Of a stretch of 64,000 nt of DNA, positions 1 through 8,251 are shown one piece after another. Origin of the DNA: Neorhizobium sp. UBA3556. Lineage in GTDB: Bacteria > Pseudomonadota > Alphaproteobacteria > Rhizobiales > Rhizobiaceae. Each line of letters starts with the position of its first letter. Position 1 is the stretch's first letter. A model generated the notes under the pieces. It was not told the origin of the DNA. It saw only the letters and a list, made by a program, of their open reading frames with translations, and ran no database searches. A program made the position numbers and the translations under genes. The stretch is from assembly GCA_002376235.1 (NCBI GenBank), contig DFNX01000016.1, positions 1,054,001-1,118,000 of the forward strand, given 5' to 3'.

Positions 1-1333
1 CAATGCCCGCGATGCCGGAGCCGAGCGCGAAGGTGAGCGCATCGACCCAAGGGGTGCGGATGCCCATCGAGGATGCCATGCGGCGGTTCTGGGTAACGGC
101 GCGCATGTTGAGGCCGTAAGCCGTCTTCTTCATCACGAAAAGCAGCGCGAAGAAGATCGTCAGCGAAAAGACGATGATCCACATGCGGTTATAGGTGATC
201 GTCATGCCGCCGAGCGGGAAGGAACCGGACATCCACGACGGATTGCCGACTTCCTGGTTGGTTGGGCCGAAGATCGTGCGGATCGCCTGCTGCAGGATCA
301 GCGACACGCCCCAGGTGGCAAGCAGCGTTTCGAGCGGCCGGCCATAAAGAAAGCGGATCACACCGCGCTCGATGATGAAGCCGACGGCGCCGGTAACGAG
401 GAAGGCGACGGGAAGCGCAATCGCCAGAGACCAGTCGAACAGGCCGGGCGCGTTTTCGCGGATCACCTGCTGCACCATGAATGTGGAATAGGCGCCGAGC
501 ATGACCATTTCGCCATGCGCCATGTTGATGATGCCCATGACGCCGAAGGTGATGGCAAGGCCGATAGCGGCAAGCAAAAGCACGGAGCCGAGCGACATGC
601 CGTACCAGACATTCTGGGCGAGGTTCCAAAGCTGCTGTGCGTTCTGGATTGAGGCAATCGCCGCATCGAGATCCGGCTTGAGGCTTGGATCGATGGTCGA
701 GGAAACGGAATTCAGCACGCCGAGGCCGGAAGCGCCGAGACCGGAAATCGTCTCGATGGCGGCGCGCTTTTCGTCGATGGAGCGGTCGGAGGAGAGGAGC
801 GATACGGCGCGCGCCTCTTCCATCCGGGCTTTCACTTCCCCGTCGGTTTCCTTGGCGAGAGCGGCTTCGACCAGTTCCAGCGCTTCCGCACTCGGAGAAC
901 GCAGGATCGCATCGGCTGCGGAAAGACGGGCGCCACGATCCGGGCTCATCAGCGTCAATCCGCCGAGAGCCGCGCGGATGGCGCGGCGGAGATTGTTGTT
1001 GACCTTGATCTTGGTGACGGCACCTTTGGCCACTTGGCCGGCACTTTCTCCGGTAACCGGATCGATCAGTTCGAGCTGTGAACCGGCCACCTTGGCGGAA
1101 AAGACTGCCTTGTCGGACTTGCGGAAATAGAGATCGCCCTCGGAAAAGGCGTTGAGCGCCGGCACGACGCGCGGATCACCGGTCGCGGCGATTTCAGCGA
1201 CGAGCTTTTCCGCAGCGTTAAAATTGGCGTCAGCCAGCTGGTCGAACAGCGGCTTGGGGTCTGCGCCTTGCGCGAAGGAGGTCGTGGCCGAAGCGAGGAC
1301 CAGAAAGATCACTGTGATGATACGGATAAGCAT
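1..1333 (-). CDS. urtB: Urea ABC transporter permease UrtB (partial, C-terminus beyond window start)
   Basis: Inner-membrane permease of the high-affinity urea importer, working with UrtA (binding protein), UrtC, UrtD and UrtE. Reading the minus strand from ATG at 1333 gives an open frame to the window edge (444 codons). It starts with a signal peptide (about residues 1-21, ending AQG), followed by a soluble region of about 210 residues typical of UrtB and absent from LivH. Membrane segments then begin with the conserved stretch GVMGIINMAHGEMVMLGAY. The GIINMAHGE motif and the later ETLLATWGVSLILQQ stretch are family hallmarks of LivH/UrtB permeases. It lies downstream of urtA in the same orientation, separated by about 200 bp holding a palindromic repeat. 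The missing part would be the last membrane segments. Identification is confident; the exact length is unknown. Confidence 0.95.
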   Translation of the reverse strand, partial: MLIRIITVIFLVLASATTSFAQGADPKPLFDQLADANFNAAEKLVAEIAATGDPRVVPALNAFSEGDLYFRKSDKAVFSAKVAGSQLELIDPVTGESAGQVAKGAVTKIKVNNNLRRAIRAALGGLTLMSPDRGARLSAADAILRSPSAEALELVEAALAKETDGEVKARMEEARAVSLLSSDRSIDEKRAAIETISGLGASGLGVLNSVSSTIDPSLKPDLDAAIASIQNAQQLWNLAQNVWYGMSLGSVLLLAAIGLAITFGVMGIINMAHGEMVMLGAYSTFMVQQVIRENAPGLFDWSLAIALPVAFLVTGAVGFIIERGVIRFLYGRPLETLLATWGVSLILQQAIRTIFGPTNQEVGNPSWMSGSFPLGGMTITYNRMWIIVFSLTIFFALLFVMKKTAYGLNMRAVTQNRRMASSMGIRTPWVDALTFALGSGIAGI

Positions 1334-1369
1334 GTGTTTGTCCCCCGGATGACTGGGCGTCGAGAGTGC

Positions 1370-1515
1370 GTCCGCCCCTCATCCGCCTGCCGGCACCTTC
1401 TCCCCGCAAGCGGGGAAAAGGACGATGTGGCACCGCCCTGCCCCAAGCAGTCGGACGGTAAGCAAGGCACGTCCCTCTCCCCGCGAGCGGGGAGAGGGTT
1501 GGGGTGAGGGGCAAA
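1370..1515. repeat. RIME-like intergenic palindromic repeat between urtA and urtB
   Basis: Two GC-rich hairpins of the same design lie between urtA and urtB. One is at 1396-1421 (CTTCTCCCCGC / GCGGGGAAAAG) and the other at 1473-1498 (CCCTCTCCCCGC / GCGGGGAGAGGG, loop GA). They are flanked by CCCCTCATCCG on the left and GGGGTGAGGGGC on the right. This layout matches the rhizobial intergenic mosaic elements (RIME) scattered through Rhizobiaceae genomes. It may stabilise the urtA message or reduce read-through into urtB. The assignment rests on recognition of the motif, not on an alignment. Confidence 0.7.
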
Positions 1516-1536
1516 CCCCACCGGAGCTCAAAGCAA

Positions 1537-2826
1537 TCAGCTACCCTTGCCGCCGCACTTGCCGGTGGCGACATTGAAGTTGCCGCATTCCATCGGCTTG
1601 CGCCAATCGGAGATCAGGTCCTTGGAATCCGGCAGGTAATCCGACCATTCGTCACCGACGACGGCTGCTGTTTCCTGCACGACTTCGAACTGGCCGTCGG
1701 CCTGGATTTCCCCGATCAGAACCGGCTTGGTGATGTGGTGGTTCGGCATGACGGTGGAAGTGCCGCCCGAAAGGTTCGGTACGGAGACGCCGATAATGCT
1801 ATCGAGAACTGCATCCGTGTCGGTCGTGCCGGCAGCCTCGACGGCCTTCACCCAGGCGTTGAAACCGATATAGGCGGCTTCCATCGGGTCGTTGGTCACG
1901 CGCTTGTCGTTCTTGGTGAAGGCATGCCAGGTCTTGATGAACTCGGCATTGACCTCGGCATCGACGGACTGGAAATAGTTCCAGGCGGCGAGATGGCCGA
2001 CCAGCGGTGCGGTGTCGAGACCTGCGAGTTCTTCTTCACCGACGGAGAAGGCGACGACCGGAATGTCTTCAGCCTTGATGCCCTGGTTGCCGAGTTCCTT
2101 GTAGAAGGGAACGTTGGCGTCACCGTTGATGGTGGAAACTACGGCGGTCTTCTTGCCGGCGGAGCCGAACTTCTTGATGTCGGAAACGATCGTCTGCCAG
2201 TCGGAATGACCGAACGGCGTGTAGTTGATCATGATGTCCTCTTCCTTGACGCCCTTCGACATCAGGTAGGCCTTCAGGATCTTGTTGGTCGTCTGCGGAT
2301 AGACATAGTCGGTACCGGCAAGCACCCAGCGCTCGACGCCTTCGGTGTTCGCCAGATAATCGACGGCCGGAATGGCCTGCTGGTTCGGCGCGGCACCCGT
2401 GTAGAAGATGTTGCGCGAGGATTCTTCACCCTCGTACTGGACCGGATAGAAGAGGATCGAGTTCAGCTCTTCGAAAACCGGTAGGACGGACTTGCGCGAC
2501 GAAGACGTCCAGCAACCGAAGACGGCGGCAACCTTATCCTGAGAGATCAGCTGGCGGGCCTTTTCGGCAAACAGCGGCCAGTCGGAGGCCGGATCGACGA
2601 CGACGGCTTCGAGCTTCTTGCCGAGAACGCCGCCCTTCTTGTTCTGCTCATCGACGAGCATCAGCATGGCGTCTTTCAGCGTGGTTTCCGAAATCGCCAT
2701 CGTGCCGGAGAGCGAGTGAAGAACGCCGATCTTGATCGTGTCATCGGCAGCGAATGCGCCGTGGAAAGCCGTGGTGGAAAGTGCGGCGGCCAGCAGTGCC
2801 CCGCCCAGTTTCGCCTTAAAGCTCAT
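1537..2826 (-). CDS. urtA: Urea ABC transporter substrate-binding protein UrtA
   Basis: Periplasmic urea-binding protein of the Urt ABC importer, 429 aa. The open frame extends upstream to 3177, but the real start is ATG at 2826. It is preceded by a strong AGAGGGGG ribosome site and begins a good signal peptide (MSFKAKLGG...AFHGAFA, cleavage near residue 26). The mature part begins DDTIKIGVLHSLSGTMA, and the block FGCWTSSSRKSVLPVFEE is characteristic of UrtA (FmdD/AmiC-like, Peripla_BP_5 fold) rather than of amino-acid binding LivK. Expression is usually high compared with the permease genes, consistent with the hairpin repeat between urtA and urtB. In other bacteria urt is controlled by nitrogen status; no clear NtrC site was recognised in the 217 bp upstream. 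Confidence 0.96.
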   Translation of the reverse strand: MSFKAKLGGALLAAALSTTAFHGAFAADDTIKIGVLHSLSGTMAISETTLKDAMLMLVDEQNKKGGVLGKKLEAVVVDPASDWPLFAEKARQLISQDKVAAVFGCWTSSSRKSVLPVFEELNSILFYPVQYEGEESSRNIFYTGAAPNQQAIPAVDYLANTEGVERWVLAGTDYVYPQTTNKILKAYLMSKGVKEEDIMINYTPFGHSDWQTIVSDIKKFGSAGKKTAVVSTINGDANVPFYKELGNQGIKAEDIPVVAFSVGEEELAGLDTAPLVGHLAAWNYFQSVDAEVNAEFIKTWHAFTKNDKRVTNDPMEAAYIGFNAWVKAVEAAGTTDTDAVLDSIIGVSVPNLSGGTSTVMPNHHITKPVLIGEIQADGQFEVVQETAAVVGDEWSDYLPDSKDLISDWRKPMECGNFNVATGKCGGKGS

Positions 2827-3043
2827 AGGATCAAACCCCCTCTTTATTGGTTTCTTGGCACAACGGTGACGTTGACCGTTGCCTGAGGGGACTATCGGGC
2901 GCTGCACTGCAAAACCACATACGCAAAATGACGTAGGCGGCGGGGGCAAAGCTGCAGCAGTGATGAAGGCCAGGAGGATTTCGTCATAGGCGTGTATTTC
3001 AATCCATGCTAAAACGCCTCGATCGAGAGGGCTGGAGGGCGAG

Positions 3044-3775
3044 ATGTCTCGGTGGGGGAAGGCAGCGTCGCTGGCGCTGTGTCTTTTTGCGTGCGCAGAC
3101 GCATCCGCAGAGCCGCTGACTTGCGCCGATGTGGCGCTGGTGCTGGCGATTGACGGATCGGGCAGCGTGACCGACACGGAATTCCAGTTTCAGAAATCGG
3201 CTATCGCCGCGGCCTTCCGCGACGAGAGCGTGAAATCCGCCATGCGCGATGCGGGCACCGTGGCGCTTGCTGCCGTCTTCTGGGGCGATGGTGAGTTCCC
3301 GACGCAGGATCTCGGCTGGTTCATCGTGCCACACGGTTTTGAAGCGGAGGATTTCGCTCGCCAACTCGAAATGACCGAGCGGCATGTCTACGGCGATACC
3401 AGTATCGGCAGCGGCCTATGGTCCGCGCTCGACCTGCTCTCCGATCCGCGACTATGCACCCATCGCGCATTGATCAACCTCTCCGGCGATGGACGGGAAA
3501 CCACGACCCCCAAGCGTCGCCTGCGCGCGACACTCTATCAGGCCCGGTTGCGTGCAATGCGGATGGGCGTCACGATCAATGCTCTCGCCATAACCAGCGA
3601 TGACGAAACGCTCCCCTCCTATTATGCCCGCTCGGTGATCCACGGCACCGGCGGCTTTACCATGCAGGTCGCCGATCAATCGGATTATGCTCTAGCGATA
3701 CGACGCAAGCTCGCGCGCGAACTCTCCCCGCAATTCGTCGCGGATATCTCGCCCTCCCGGTCCCTACCCCACTAG
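3044..3775 (+). CDS. DUF1194 family secreted von Willebrand factor A domain protein
   Basis: Predicted exported protein of 243 aa with a signal peptide at residues 1-22 (ending ADASA) and a single vWA fold. The metal-ion-dependent adhesion site is intact: DGSGS at residues 37-41 (DxSxS), a Thr in GDTSIGSGL near residue 116, and GDGRE further on. The length and the block TCADVALVLAIDGSGS match the DUF1194 family, whose biochemical role is unknown. It is divergent from urtA (217 bp apart) with no obvious partner. The protein probably binds a ligand through the divalent metal in the periplasm. No function is assigned. Confidence 0.85.
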   Translation: MSRWGKAASLALCLFACADASAEPLTCADVALVLAIDGSGSVTDTEFQFQKSAIAAAFRDESVKSAMRDAGTVALAAVFWGDGEFPTQDLGWFIVPHGFEAEDFARQLEMTERHVYGDTSIGSGLWSALDLLSDPRLCTHRALINLSGDGRETTTPKRRLRATLYQARLRAMRMGVTINALAITSDDETLPSYYARSVIHGTGGFTMQVADQSDYALAIRRKLARELSPQFVADISPSRSLPH

Positions 3776-3839
3776 CCTGGATTGCTCCCATTTTCCTGCA
3801 AGCGCGCCTTGCAAAAACGTGATGCCTCAGCCGATTGAA

Positions 3840-3865
3840 AAACAAACCGACCATCTGGTATGTTT
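3840..3865. promoter_or_regulatory. Probable TetR operator (inverted repeat)
   Basis: Imperfect palindrome AAACAAACC (3840-3848) - 8 bp - GGTATGTTT (3857-3865). The right arm read on the other strand is AAACATACC, so 8 of 9 positions match. It sits immediately upstream of the ATG at 3871 of the TetR gene, the normal place for an autoregulatory operator. Inferred from position and symmetry only. Confidence 0.5.
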
Positions 3866-3870
3866 CTGGC

Positions 3871-4437
3871 ATGAGTGAATCCCATGAGCGAAAGAAACAG
3901 CCCGAGATCGTCCGCCGCGCCCTTCTGGATTGCGCAGCGCAGATCTCGCTCGAACAGGGCCTGCCAGCCATGACGCTGCAGGCCGTGGCCGATGCCGCGC
4001 ATGTCACCAAGGGTGGGCTACTGCACCACTTTCCGAGCAAGCAGGCTCTGGTCCAGGCCGTGTTCAAGGATCTTCTCGAACAGCTGGATGCTGAGATCGA
4101 CGAACTGCTTGCCAATGATACGGAGAGCCATGGCCGTTTCACCCGCGCCTATATCCGCGCCTTCGCAACGGCTGAAAGTCAGGGCGCGGCCAACTGGAAC
4201 GCCCTTCCCCTCTCGTCCCTCACCGATCCCGAAATGAAGACGATGTGGTCCGAGTGGTACGCTGCCCGCCTGGAGCGCCACGCTGAAACCGACAGCGGGC
4301 CTGATCTCGGGATTGCCCGTTATGCCGCCGACGGCCTCTGGCTTGCCGGTTTTCTCGAATATTCTGGTGTCGAGGCTTCAACGCGTGAAGCGCTGGCGGA
4401 ACACCTCATCTCTCTGACATGCAAGGATAAGACGTGA
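3871..4437 (+). CDS. TetR/AcrR family transcriptional regulator
   Basis: DNA-binding repressor of 188 aa. The N-terminal helix-turn-helix (about residues 15-60) has the family pattern MTLQAVADAAHVTKGGLLHHFPSKQALV. The C-terminal part (about 80-188) is the ligand-binding domain and includes the YIRAFA segment. The open frame reaches back to 3835, but that would place the palindrome at 3840-3865 inside the gene. ATG at 3871 (MSESHERKKQ) is the better start. The stop overlaps the GTG of the downstream SMR efflux gene by 4 nt (GTGA), so the two are co-transcribed. It most probably represses its own promoter and the pump, with release by a cationic drug-like ligand as in QacR-type systems. Confidence 0.9.
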   Translation: MSESHERKKQPEIVRRALLDCAAQISLEQGLPAMTLQAVADAAHVTKGGLLHHFPSKQALVQAVFKDLLEQLDAEIDELLANDTESHGRFTRAYIRAFATAESQGAANWNALPLSSLTDPEMKTMWSEWYAARLERHAETDSGPDLGIARYAADGLWLAGFLEYSGVEASTREALAEHLISLTCKDKT

Positions 4438-4778
4438 ATCCCGCGCTCATCACCTACGGCTCCCTGTTTATCGCGATTGCGCTCGAAGTCGTCGGCACGA
4501 CGCTTCTGCAGCAGAGCCAACAGTTTACCCGCCTTCTGCCGACGGTCGGCATGGCACTGTGTTATGGTGCGGCCTTCTATTGCCTGTCGATTGCGTTGCG
4601 TGAAATGCCGGTCGGTATTGCCTATGCCATCTGGAGCGGTTTCGGCATCGTGCTGATTTCGGCAATCGGCGTCATCCTTTTCCGCCAATCGCTGGATCTT
4701 GCCGCCATTATCGGCCTTGGCCTGATCATCGCCGGCGTCGTGGTCGTCAATCTGTTTTCCAAAAGCGTCGCGCACTAA
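4434..4778 (+). CDS. SMR family multidrug efflux transporter (EmrE/Qac type)
   Basis: Small multidrug-resistance protein of 114 aa with four membrane helices; such proteins work as antiparallel dimers exchanging protons for cationic drugs. The essential membrane-buried Glu is present at residue 18 (IALEVVGTTLLQQS). The motif YAIWSGFGIVLIS is that of the quaternary-ammonium (Qac/EmrE) subtype, not the guanidinium (Gdx) subtype, which has a YAVWTG-like block. It starts with GTG overlapping the TetR stop. Function in this organism is inferred from the family and the regulator pairing. Confidence 0.92.
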   Translation: MNPALITYGSLFIAIALEVVGTTLLQQSQQFTRLLPTVGMALCYGAAFYCLSIALREMPVGIAYAIWSGFGIVLISAIGVILFRQSLDLAAIIGLGLIIAGVVVVNLFSKSVAH

Positions 4779-4864
4779 GCCGCTTAATTCGGTTGCAAAA
4801 CCTAGCGCCAACACCGAAACTGCCCAATTGACGGTCACTCCTCCCAAGGGATGAAAAATAGGGC

Positions 4865-7800
4865 ATGGCGGCACGGCAGCGGATCATTCCGATCAGGCGA
4901 GATTACAATCGCTGGGTCGCGAACCAGACATTGGAAGACTACGCGCTGCGCTTTACCGCCAAAAGCGCACGCAGGTTTTCGTCGAGCCGCATTTCCCACA
5001 CGGCAATCGGCGCGATCTCCTTCCTGGCGCTGGAGGCGATCGGCGGCGCGATCACCCTTTCTTACGGTACCACCAACGCCTTCTTCGCCATCCTTGCAGC
5101 GGCAATCGTGATGCTGTTTGTCGGCCTGCCGATCAGCCGTTATGCGATCCGCCATGGCGTCGATATCGACCTCCTCACTCGCGGCGCGTCCTTCGGCTAT
5201 ATCGGCTCGACCATCACCTCGCTGATCTATGCGAGCTTCACCTTCATGCTCTTTGCCATCGAGGCCTCGATCATGACGGGCGCGCTGCAGCTTGCCTTCG
5301 GCATACCGCTCTGGATCGGTTACATCATCAGCGCCGTGGTTGTGATACCGCTTGTCATCTACGGCGTGCAGCTGATTTCGCGTTTCCAGCTCATCACCCA
5401 GCCCTTCTGGATCATCCTCAACATCCTGCCGTTCGTTTTCATCGCTTTTCTCGACTGGGATAAATTCGATCTCTGGCGCGCCTTTGCCGGTGTCGGCCAC
5501 TCGAATGCCGAGGTCGGAGGAGCCGCACCTTTCGATCTCGTCGAATTCGGCGCTGCCTCCGCCGTCATCCTGGCGCTGATGCCGCAGATCGGCGAACAGG
5601 TGGATTTTCTGCGCTTCCTGCCGCCGGAAGGCCTGCGCAAATGGCGTCACAAGCTGGCCGTTTTCCTTGCCGGCCCGGGCTGGGTGGTCGTCGGCGTACC
5701 GAAACTTCTCGCCGGTTCCTTCCTCGCCGTGCTGACGCTCTCTACCGGCGTACCCATCGACGAAGCCGCCGACCCGGCGCATATGTATTTCGCCGCCTTC
5801 GGCTACATGATCCCAAACCAAACGGCTGCACTCCTGCTGATGGCCGCCTTCGTCGTCGTCTCGCAGTTGAAGATCAACGTGATGAACGCCTATGCCGGAT
5901 CGCTCGCCTGGTCGAACTTCTTCTCCCGCCTGACCCACAGCCATCCCGGCCGTGTCGTCTGGCTGGTCTTCAACGTGGCGATTGCCCTGCTCCTGATGGA
6001 ACTCGGCATCTATCGCCTCTTGGAAGAAACGCTCGGCATCTTTTCGATCGTCGCGATGAGCTGGCTCTGCACCATTTCCGCCGATCTCTTCGTCAACAAG
6101 AAGCTCGGCCTGTCGCCACCCGGCATCGAGTTCAAACGCGCGCATCTCTACGACATCAACCCCGTCGGCCTCGGCGCGATGTTCGGTGCCACGACGATAG
6201 CCCTCGCCGCCCATTTTGGCCTGTTCGGCGAGTTGATGGTGTCGCTGGCAACCTATGTGACGCTGACCGCCTTCGTTATCTCACCGGCAATCGCCTTTGC
6301 CACGCGCGGCAAATATTATCTCGCCCGCAAGCCCCGCCAGAGCTGGAAAACGCTCGGCTCGATCACCTGTTCGGTCTGCGAACACCCGTTCGAACACGAA
6401 GACATGGCCTGGTGCCCTGCCTATGCCGCGCCGATCTGTTCGCTCTGCTGTTCGCTGGACAGTCGCTGTCACGACATGTGCAAGCCGCATGCGCGCCTCA
6501 ACACCCAGGTCGGCACGGTCGCCCGCACCTTCCTCTCCGAACACATCATCGCCAGGCTGACGACGCGGCTCGGGCGTTATGCCACGACCGCCGTCGTCTC
6601 GATCTCGTTGATGGGCGCGATCCTTGCCATGGTCGGCTATCAGGCGGGTGAAGCCGCCCCCGCCAATGCCGAGATCATCTATGGCACGATCTCCATCGTC
6701 TTCTTCGTCTTCGCCATCATCGCCGGCATCGTGTCCTGGTTCTATGTTCTTGCCCATGACAGCCGCGTCGTGGCGGAAGAGGAATCCTCGCGCCAGAACA
6801 CGCTGCTCCTCAAGGAAATCGCAGCCCACAAGAAGACCGATGCCGCGCTGCAGAACGCCAAGGAAAACGCCGAAGCCGCCAACCGCGCCAAGAGCCGCTA
6901 TGTCGTCGGCCTGTCGCATGAACTGCGCACGCCGCTGAATGCCGTGCTCGGCTACGCGCAAATCCTCGAGCGCGACGAGACGATCCCTCCCCCGCGCCAG
7001 TCGGCGATCAAGGTGATCAAGCGTTCGGCAGACCACCTGTCGGGCCTGATCGACGGGCTGCTCGACATATCGAAGATCGAAGCGGGGCGGCTGCAGGTCT
7101 ATTCCAATGAGATCAACATCCAGGACTTTCTCGACCAGATCGTCGAGATGTTCTCCCTGCAGGCACAGGCCAAAGGCCTGCAGTTCGAGCACGTTCGCGC
7201 CAAGGCATTGCCGCAATATGTGCGCACCGACGAAAAACGGCTGCGCCAGATCCTCGTCAATCTGCTCTCCAATGCGATAAAATTCACCGATGAAGGCAAG
7301 GTGCGTTTCGAAATCACCTATCGCAGTCAGGTCGCGACCTTCACCATCTCCGACACCGGCCGAGGTATTGCGGAAAAAGATCTCGGACGCATCTACGAAC
7401 CCTTCCAGCGTGGTGAGGCGGATAACATTCGCCCCATGCCGGGCCTCGGCCTCGGCCTCACCATCACCCAGCTTCTCACCAATACGCTCGGCGGCGAAAT
7501 CGCGGTCACAAGCGTCAAGGACGAAGGTTCGACCTTCCGTGTGAGGCTGATGCTCTCTGCCATTGAGCGACCGAACACGGCACCGGCAGCTGAACGCAAG
7601 ATCGTCTCCTATACCGGCCCGCGCCGCACGATCGTTGTCGTTGACGACAATCAGGATCACCGCGACCTGATGCGCGAAGTGCTCACCCCGATGGATTTCG
7701 TCGTGCTGACGGCCTCTGGTGGACCCGAATGCCTGACGCTGATCGAGGGCGTGAAGCCCGACCTGTTCCTCGTCGACATTTCCATGCCCGGCATGAGCGG

Positions 7801-8251
7801 CTGGCAGCTTGTCACCCGCCTGCGCGCGGAAGGGCAGACGGCACCCGTCATCATGCTCTCAGCCAATATCGGTGACGGTGCGACCGCCGATGCCGCCGGC
7901 GAAGGCCATGACGACACGCTGGCCAAACCCGTCAACCTGCGCCGCCTGGCAGACAAGCTCGCCTCACATCTGGCGCTCACCTGGATCTATGACGACGAAA
8001 AGCGGCCTGCCCCCGTCTCTGCGGCGAAAAAGCCGGTCAAAAGTCCGGGGACGAGCCATGTTCAGGACTTGTTGCGGCTTGGAGAGATTGGTTACGTGCG
8101 AGGGATAGAAGCAAAGCTTGCCGATCTTGCCGCAAACGACACACACCGCCCGTTTGCCGACGAACTGGGTCTCTATCTGAAGGCCTTCGACATGGCCGGC
8201 TATATGAAGTTCCTGGAGCGTCTTGAGAAGGAGGAGACGAGCGATGGCTGA
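4865..8251 (+). CDS. Hybrid histidine kinase with NCS1-type transporter sensor domain
   Basis: Membrane hybrid sensor kinase of 1128 aa. Residues about 40-490 form a 12-helix nucleobase:cation symporter (NCS1)-like domain, e.g. HGVDIDLLTRGASFGYIGS and ISRFQLITQPFWIILNILP. A Cys-rich cluster follows (Cys 502, 505, 517, 525, 528, 529, 535, 539 with nearby His), which could bind metal. Next come two more membrane segments (about 570-640), a coiled linker, and the dimerisation domain with phospho-acceptor His685 (LSHELRTPLN). The ATPase domain has NLLSNAIKFT, DTGRGI and GLGLGL. A receiver domain has Asp971 (LVDISMPGMSGW), and a helical tail of about 85 aa ends the protein. The stop overlaps the response-regulator start, so the two form a pair. 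The architecture resembles transporter-fused kinases such as CbrA/CrbS, but those use an SLC5 domain. The ligand is unknown; a purine, hydantoin or related nitrogen compound is a guess from NCS1 biology. Confidence 0.9.
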   Translation: MAARQRIIPIRRDYNRWVANQTLEDYALRFTAKSARRFSSSRISHTAIGAISFLALEAIGGAITLSYGTTNAFFAILAAAIVMLFVGLPISRYAIRHGVDIDLLTRGASFGYIGSTITSLIYASFTFMLFAIEASIMTGALQLAFGIPLWIGYIISAVVVIPLVIYGVQLISRFQLITQPFWIILNILPFVFIAFLDWDKFDLWRAFAGVGHSNAEVGGAAPFDLVEFGAASAVILALMPQIGEQVDFLRFLPPEGLRKWRHKLAVFLAGPGWVVVGVPKLLAGSFLAVLTLSTGVPIDEAADPAHMYFAAFGYMIPNQTAALLLMAAFVVVSQLKINVMNAYAGSLAWSNFFSRLTHSHPGRVVWLVFNVAIALLLMELGIYRLLEETLGIFSIVAMSWLCTISADLFVNKKLGLSPPGIEFKRAHLYDINPVGLGAMFGATTIALAAHFGLFGELMVSLATYVTLTAFVISPAIAFATRGKYYLARKPRQSWKTLGSITCSVCEHPFEHEDMAWCPAYAAPICSLCCSLDSRCHDMCKPHARLNTQVGTVARTFLSEHIIARLTTRLGRYATTAVVSISLMGAILAMVGYQAGEAAPANAEIIYGTISIVFFVFAIIAGIVSWFYVLAHDSRVVAEEESSRQNTLLLKEIAAHKKTDAALQNAKENAEAANRAKSRYVVGLSHELRTPLNAVLGYAQILERDETIPPPRQSAIKVIKRSADHLSGLIDGLLDISKIEAGRLQVYSNEINIQDFLDQIVEMFSLQAQAKGLQFEHVRAKALPQYVRTDEKRLRQILVNLLSNAIKFTDEGKVRFEITYRSQVATFTISDTGRGIAEKDLGRIYEPFQRGEADNIRPMPGLGLGLTITQLLTNTLGGEIAVTSVKDEGSTFRVRLMLSAIERPNTAPAAERKIVSYTGPRRTIVVVDDNQDHRDLMREVLTPMDFVVLTASGGPECLTLIEGVKPDLFLVDISMPGMSGWQLVTRLRAEGQTAPVIMLSANIGDGATADAAGEGHDDTLAKPVNLRRLADKLASHLALTWIYDDEKRPAPVSAAKKPVKSPGTSHVQDLLRLGEIGYVRGIEAKLADLAANDTHRPFADELGLYLKAFDMAGYMKFLERLEKEETSDG

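Noticed and set aside
2827..3177. Upstream extension of urtA by 117 codons
   Set aside because: The extension lacks a ribosome site and overlaps the start of the divergent DUF1194 gene; ATG 2826 starts a clear signal peptide with AGAGGGGG upstream.
6281..7660. 459-codon minus-strand frame inside the hybrid kinase gene
   Set aside because: Shadow of the kinase reading frame; the translation is compositionally odd and matches no family.
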